Of a stretch of DNA of 12,388 nt, positions 7,828 through 12,388 are shown piece by piece. Source of the DNA: Podila epigama (Eukaryota; Mortierellomycota; Mortierellomycetes; Mortierellales; Mortierellaceae); NCBI GenBank assembly GCA_015679605.1, contig JAAAVE010000891.1, forward strand, positions 1 to 12,388, given 5' to 3'. Every line of letters starts with the position of its first letter. The stretch's first letter is position 1. A program made the translations under genes and the position numbers. The notes beneath the pieces were generated by a model. That model was not told the origin of the DNA. It was given only the letters and a program-made list of their open reading frames with translations, and made no database searches.

Positions 7828-8318
7828 CTTGAATTTCGAGTATGAGAGAAAGGACGTTTCAATTTCGACGAGGGCTGAACAACTTATCCTCTCGCTTTTG
7901 GCGAAAATGACTAGCGAGAGAGTGTGAGCTCAAAGCCACCAGAATAGCCTTTTATGGACTACAGGCGGACAACTTAGTTATTTTGATCCATACATCGAAC
8001 TTATCTATTATTCTATCTTATTTGGCGTCCCTTTCTCACTCGCCGCAATCCCATCGCATCTGTTCATCCATCCATCTCATCCCTCCTTTTTTGTTCTTTC
8101 TTTCCAATCAGGACCATTTGTTCATTGATACCATCATCACATTGATATCACATCCTTTCTCTCCTTCTCCCTCCTTTCATCACTCTATTCCAGAACCACA
8201 TACACATGTTCATCTAATCTCCCATACAACCCTGTCCTCTAACAAAACTGTAACTTGTCAAACACTTTCCAATCGGACACCCTAATATTCCACACAGTCT
8301 TCCTTATTCCTCTGACAA
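7828..8318. promoter_or_regulatory. Divergent promoter region shared by eL43 (minus) and the SCYL-type gene (plus)
   Basis: The two start codons point away from each other across 491 bp. On the eL43 side a TATA-like CATAAAAGGC (minus strand, 7956-7947) lies about 120 bp before its ATG, and an inverted repeat sits between it and the gene. The SCYL side from about 8020 to 8200 is strongly pyrimidine-rich (CCATC, CTTTC, CCTCC words), as expected for a fungal 5' leader. An open frame at 7983-8285 over this leader is probably a composition artefact, although as a transcribed upstream frame it would end 33 nt before the SCYL ATG. Confidence 0.6.
7889..7920. promoter_or_regulatory. Perfect 8-bp inverted repeat flanking TTTTGGCGAAAA
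   Basis: CTCTCGCT (7889-7896) and AGCGAGAG (7913-7920) are exact reverse complements with a 16-bp spacer. The spacer and arm edge contain TTTTGGCGAAAA (7896-7907), itself near-palindromic and close to an E2F-type site (TTTSSCGC). It lies 62-93 bp upstream of the eL43 ATG, about 30 bp after the TATA-like box, so near the expected transcription start. The function is not shown. Confidence 0.45.
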
Positions 8319-11300
8319 ATGGGCGCCGCAGAAAGCAAGGCTCAAGGCACAAATGGCTCAGGGGCCGAGAGTTCATCTCGCGACAAGCTGACATTTGTCC
8401 AAGGCGCCTCACCACTTCTCGCCACACCCGTTTACACCCTCCGCCCAGCATACTTTGGAAAGCGACCTGTCGCAGCTTTCACCTATGACCCTAGTCAGTT
8501 CATCATGGACAACAGTCAAGAGTTCCTGCCAAAGGCGATCAAGGTAACTTTATCCATCTTGAAAACGCGCACAGCTTCATCATCGCCTTTCTAGTTTTCT
8601 GTCAACATTCGATTGAACAAGCGATGAACTCATTGAATACACTTTATTTTGTTACTCCTGAAGAAACTGAAAACTATTCGACACCCTTCAGTCCTCAAGT
8701 TCATCGACTGCAAAACAAACTCGACAGGAGTCCACCTCATTACGGAGCCTGTTATCCCGCTGACGACAGAGTACTTGGAGGAGATCACAGAGGATGAAAT
8801 CCTCGTAGGCTTGTACGATATTCTGGTACGATTTTTTTTTTTTTTTTTAACATGTACATTTGGCTTTCGGCTCTTTGTGTTCCTTCAAACTTTATTACCA
8901 TGGCATGGCGTCAGACTTTGTAACTGTCTACTTTTTGCTATCATCCATACTAGGTTGCACTGCACTTTTTGCACTCACAATGTCATGTCTCGCACAACAA
9001 TGTGCAAATGGGGTCCATTTTTGTATCCAATGGACGATGGGTCCTCGGCGGAATGGAATTTACAGGAACCGTGGAAGAATCAGTCGCTACTGGGCTGACA
9101 TCAATGTTATCAAAGGAATTGATCCCACCAGACCATACAGGCAACGCCTCAAAACGCGTATGTACACAGGCATTGAGAACAAAAGATTATAATATAGGAA
9201 TGGAGATGTCGGAGATTGACCTTTGCTTCTTTCACACCCTAGTCCAACGAGCTAGATCTTCCTCATGCTGTCGATATTTGGCAGTATGGAAAGTTGGTCG
9301 AGTCGCTGATCAATGAAGGATTCTTGCATATCAAGCCAAGTTCAATCGCGTTAGAACGCATGCTCAGCTCACATCCCAAGACGAGGCCGCCTGGCGATGT
9401 CATCCTCGAATCGGAAATTTTCACCCGCAACAACGCCGTCTCGGTTGTTCGATACTGCAGACTAAAAGGCTTGGACAGGGCGCAAAATATCGAATGGAGT
9501 CCGTATGTATCAAAAAACTACTTTAGTAACGATCTAGTTCAAAATGCAGGCCGGACCAGTTGGAACTAACCATTGTTATCTGTTTTCTTTTGTTTTTTGC
9601 ATCGTTGGTAAACTAAACGCTCTCGAATGACAGAACGATTATGCCCAAGCTCCATATGCTACCTCAGGCTATCATGGAAAAGTTTGTGCTGCCACAGTTG
9701 TTGACGCAAGAGTTTTTTGCTGCAGAAGGATTTGACAGGGTCTATCGGACGCTCTTCACACCGCAGCCTCCTCAGCCGCTCATATCTGAAGAGGTCTATC
9801 GTTCACATGTTATGCCATTCATGATCAAGCTTTGGAGTTATCGACAGGCAGACATTCGCCTGACCCTCTTTCGACTATTTGAGGTGTACCTTAAAGCCGT
9901 GGTTCTTGGAGAAGGTGGTTCGGATGTGTTGGCTCAGATTATCTTGCCAGAGGTATGCTCCTATTTCATTGTTGTCGCTCAGTGGCATTCAGGAGTGAGA
10001 ATAAGGGGGTTGAAAAAAATGTGGTAAAAAGAAGCTCATGATCCCTTGCTCATTTCCGTTTCTGGTCATAGGTTCTTGCAGGACTTCAAGATGTAGATCC
10101 TAAGGTCTACTTGGCATCACTCTGCGGACTAGCAACGGCGATTCCTTATGCGCTCTTGGTGACTACGCTGGTGGATGCGGACTTGACAAAGCTCAAATTT
10201 TCAGTGAAGGCGTTGTATGAACAGACGCTCATCCCACAGATCATGGCATTCTGGATTTCGGAGGATGCAACCGAGGATGCAAAGGTGCAGCTGGTTGAGG
10301 TCATCATGGGCATGTGGTGTTCGATCTATACCTTGGGTCTACAAAGTCATTCCGCCGTGAAGGATATCAGCGCCACCCTCACACTGACGATGGTCTCGGT
10401 TCTCAAACTCTCGCCTGTTCCTGAGCGTGTCGAGCTCATCACAAAGTCATTTACCAAGCACTGCACCAACGGACCCTTCTGTATTAGTGGTCTCTTGAAA
10501 TTCTTACCACAGTTTCTTCTCGACGATGACCAACAGGTCCGTGTTGCGGCAGCGAACGCGATTGCCTCTGTAGCTCACCAAACTACGCAGTTGGTGGCAA
10601 GTGTGGACCCATCTCTCGAATCTTTGTCACAATCGCGAGCATCTTTGGAGACATCCTCAGAGAACGGCGCTTCGACTGCTCCCTCGCCTGTTCCCTCGCC
10701 TGCTTCCTCGTCACCATCCTCGGTCCATATTTCCAGAATTCGACAGTATTGTGAAAAGCAGCAGACGTTGTTGCCTCCAAGACGTCCCATCTTCTCCAGG
10801 TCGGCATTTGCGAGCGAGCGGAGCCTGTCTGGCCTTCATTCATCGCGATCTGGCGGATTGAACGGGCTATCAGACTCGAGAGCTAATTCTGTTCTCGAGT
10901 TCTCTAGCAGAAGATCGTCCATCGTGTCACAAGACTCGTTCATGGTCTCGGATCAAGGTGCCAACCACCTTAAATCAGTATCCTCGACACCTTCTCTAAC
11001 CCGTGCGGCATCGTTTTCAGAGAGTGCAAGAAAAGTTAAAGTAGCACCTACGCAAGAGTCAGTAGCGGCAGTCTCGACGGTTGTTGATAACCAGGCGCCT
11101 ATTCAGACTGAGGCAAAAGCTCAGGTACAAGCTCAGGTACAAGCTCAGGTACAAGCTCAGGTACAAGCTCAGGTTCAAGCTCAATTACAAGCTGAAACCC
11201 ATGATCTGAAAGAGGAGGAGAAGGCTCCATTGAGCATTGAAAAGACACAAAAGCCAATGGAAGACTTGGAATCAGAAACGGTGGAAAATGATGAGCACAA

Positions 11301-12388
11301 TGCGGAGCAGGAGCTTTTGAAGGCCTTGGAAGCAGCCAAGGCAGAGATGAAGCAGCGCCAGCTTGAGATTGAAAAGACTCAGTCATCGTTGTCTACAACC
11401 AGAAAGTTGTCGGTAAATTCTTTAGGATCAGGATCCAGAACTAAGGGTGCTGCCAAGCCAACGGCAACAACAGCGGTCAAGCCATCATCGTCTGCCTTTA
11501 GATGGGATACATCTAATGGTGATGATGGAGATGATTGGGAGACAGATGATTTGGCTACCTTGAACGGTAGGTTTATTTGAATGCGTATATGTTTATTAAT
11601 TTGACTCATTACCTTCCCTTTTTTTTCGTGAGTAATTAATCCTTGTTCTTTTCATATGTCATATTCAGCCCTACCAAGTCAATTGCCTACGACACCAGAA
11701 CCGATCGAGGATGCCGAGGCAAGGAAGAAGCGGGAACGTGAACAGGCTGAGAAACAGGAGCAACTTCGTCAGAAACGAGATCAGAAACAGCAAGAGATGC
11801 AAGCGAAACGTGAGGCACGTCGGTTACAGTTGGCAGAGAAGCAGTCGCAACGTAAAGTATTGTCCAATGGGCCTAACAAATTGACCCGTGCACCAATTCT
11901 GAATGGAAACCCTCAACCATCTGCTGTCAATCTTACATCCTCCAAGAGCAGTGTCCACATGGTTGAAGACGTCGACAATGATGATGCTTGGGGTGACGAA
12001 GATGGTCTCGATATACCTGTGGTCGAGCAGGCCACGTCGTCAACGGCTCCTGCCACTGCATCTGTAGCAGTTGAGGATGAACTGTTTAAGGATCTGGAGG
12101 TGAATTACAAGGCACCTACGAATGTTGGACCCGGTGGCCCTTCGCCTGTTCCTGTGTCTGTTCCTGTGTCTATGTCCGAGTCAACACGCGTGCTGACGTC
12201 GTTGTCGGGGTCAACAACCTCAGTGTCCTCATCGGCATTATCTTCGCCAGCGACTCTATCAAGTTCAATGGCTACAATTGACACTGTCAAATCCAACACG
12301 AGTCCTAAATTGATGACGGCCACATCGACAGTGACGACGACTCATACAGCACTAAAGTCTACGATTTCCACTACCACAACCAACACAT
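8319..12388 (+). CDS. SCY1-like (SCYL1/SCYL3/Cex1-family) pseudokinase with HEAT repeats, partial at 3' end
   Basis: SCYL proteins are catalytically dead kinases with HEAT repeats that act in Golgi/COPI traffic and nuclear tRNA export. Exons: 8319-8543, 8664-8825, 8954-9157, 9243-9502, 9634-9952, 10072-11566 and 11669 to the edge; all splice phases agree, giving 1128 codons so far. The N terminus MGAAESK fits N-myristoylation, as in SCYL3/PACE-1. Pseudokinase domain, about 30-280: KKLKTIRHPSVLKF (75-88) and LYDILVALHFLHS (125-137); SHNN (142-145) replaces HRD; LGGME (160-164) replaces DFG; the usual VAIK lysine is absent at VAAFTY, so no catalysis is expected. Exons 5-6 to residue 560 hold HEAT-type helices such as PEVLAGLQDVDPKV. 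A Ser-rich linker (565-735), an AQVQ repeat (740-763), a coiled coil (797-830), acidic Trp motifs DDWETDD (about 877-883) and DDAWGDEDG (about 990), a charged ARKKRE helix (900-953) like the SCYL1 tail, and a Ser/Thr-rich tail follow. It is already longer than human SCYL1 (about 800 aa). The C terminus, with any COPI-binding end, is beyond the window. Confidence 0.92.
8832..8848 (+). repeat. Poly-T run of 17 just after a splice donor
   Basis: This T run begins six bases after the donor of SCYL intron 2 (8826-8953, donor GTACGA). It is inside the intron and non-coding. Confidence 0.85.
11119..11193 (+). repeat. In-frame 12-bp tandem repeat encoding AQVQ
   Basis: Six 12-bp units of GCTCAGGTACAA run from 11119 to 11190. 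Units 1-4 are identical, unit 5 changes one base (GTT for GTA) and unit 6 has CAA TTA, giving AQLQ; a partial GCT follows. The unit length is a multiple of three, so copy changes would keep the SCYL frame. It encodes residues 740-763 of the SCYL protein, between the Ser-rich linker and the coiled coil. Confidence 0.95.

Noticed and set aside
7983-8285. 100-codon plus-strand open frame just upstream of the SCYL ATG
   Set aside because: Its Ser/His/Pro/Leu/Ile content is what a pyrimidine-rich leader gives by chance. It was mentioned only as a possible upstream frame in the leader.
10575-11386. Minus-strand frames within SCYL exon 6, including one rich in PELVPEL repeats
   Set aside because: Antisense translations of the SCYL exon; the repeat pattern is just the reverse of the AQVQ minisatellite.
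1-12388. CRISPR array, transposase, phage or toxin-antitoxin genes
   Set aside because: No regularly spaced direct repeats with unique spacers, no transposase or integrase motifs, and the gene structure is eukaryotic throughout.

Overview
The window looks like nuclear DNA of an early-diverging filamentous fungus. Genes are intron-rich, with mostly 85-130 bp GT-AG introns and a few of 170-640 bp. Intergenic DNA is full of A/T homopolymers, microsatellites and pyrimidine-rich tracts, and all recognisable proteins are eukaryotic. A Mucoromycota/Mortierellomycotina-type genome is my best guess; that is an inference from gene style, not a search result. There is no sign of a bacterial operon, mobile element, CRISPR array or virus.

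Layout, left to right: (1) 292-1795, plus strand, a complete five-exon 14-3-3 protein gene (245 aa, somewhat divergent). (2) 1796-2262, the space between two convergent genes, apparently holding only 3' ends. (3) 2263-4647, minus strand, a two-exon gene that I reconstruct as one 644-aa protein: about 350 residues of disordered, charged and Ser-rich sequence fused to a C-terminal NAD(P)-binding Rossmann (NmrA/SDR-like) domain. The join rests on a phase-compatible splice that completes the first beta-strand and the GANGRTG motif. (4) 4648-6687, about 2 kb with no convincing gene but many simple repeats. (5) 6688-7827, minus strand, a complete three-exon gene for 60S ribosomal protein eL43 (92 aa), whose first coding exon is only the ATG. 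(6) 7828-8318, a 491-bp divergent promoter region with a perfect 8-bp inverted repeat. (7) 8319 to the window end, plus strand, a seven-exon (so far) SCY1-like pseudokinase gene of the SCYL1/SCYL3/Cex1 family, at least 1128 aa and cut by the window edge.

The genes are housekeeping-type: phosphoprotein binding (14-3-3), translation (eL43) and a membrane-traffic/tRNA-export type pseudokinase. The eL43 and SCYL genes share one promoter region. The items most worth a second look are the disordered-Rossmann fusion, the SCYL protein that combines a SCYL3-like myristoylatable N terminus with a SCYL1-like charged helix and a long extra tail, its perfect AQVQ tandem repeat, and the inverted repeat in the divergent promoter. 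I did not find a defence system or other clearly undescribed multi-gene system.
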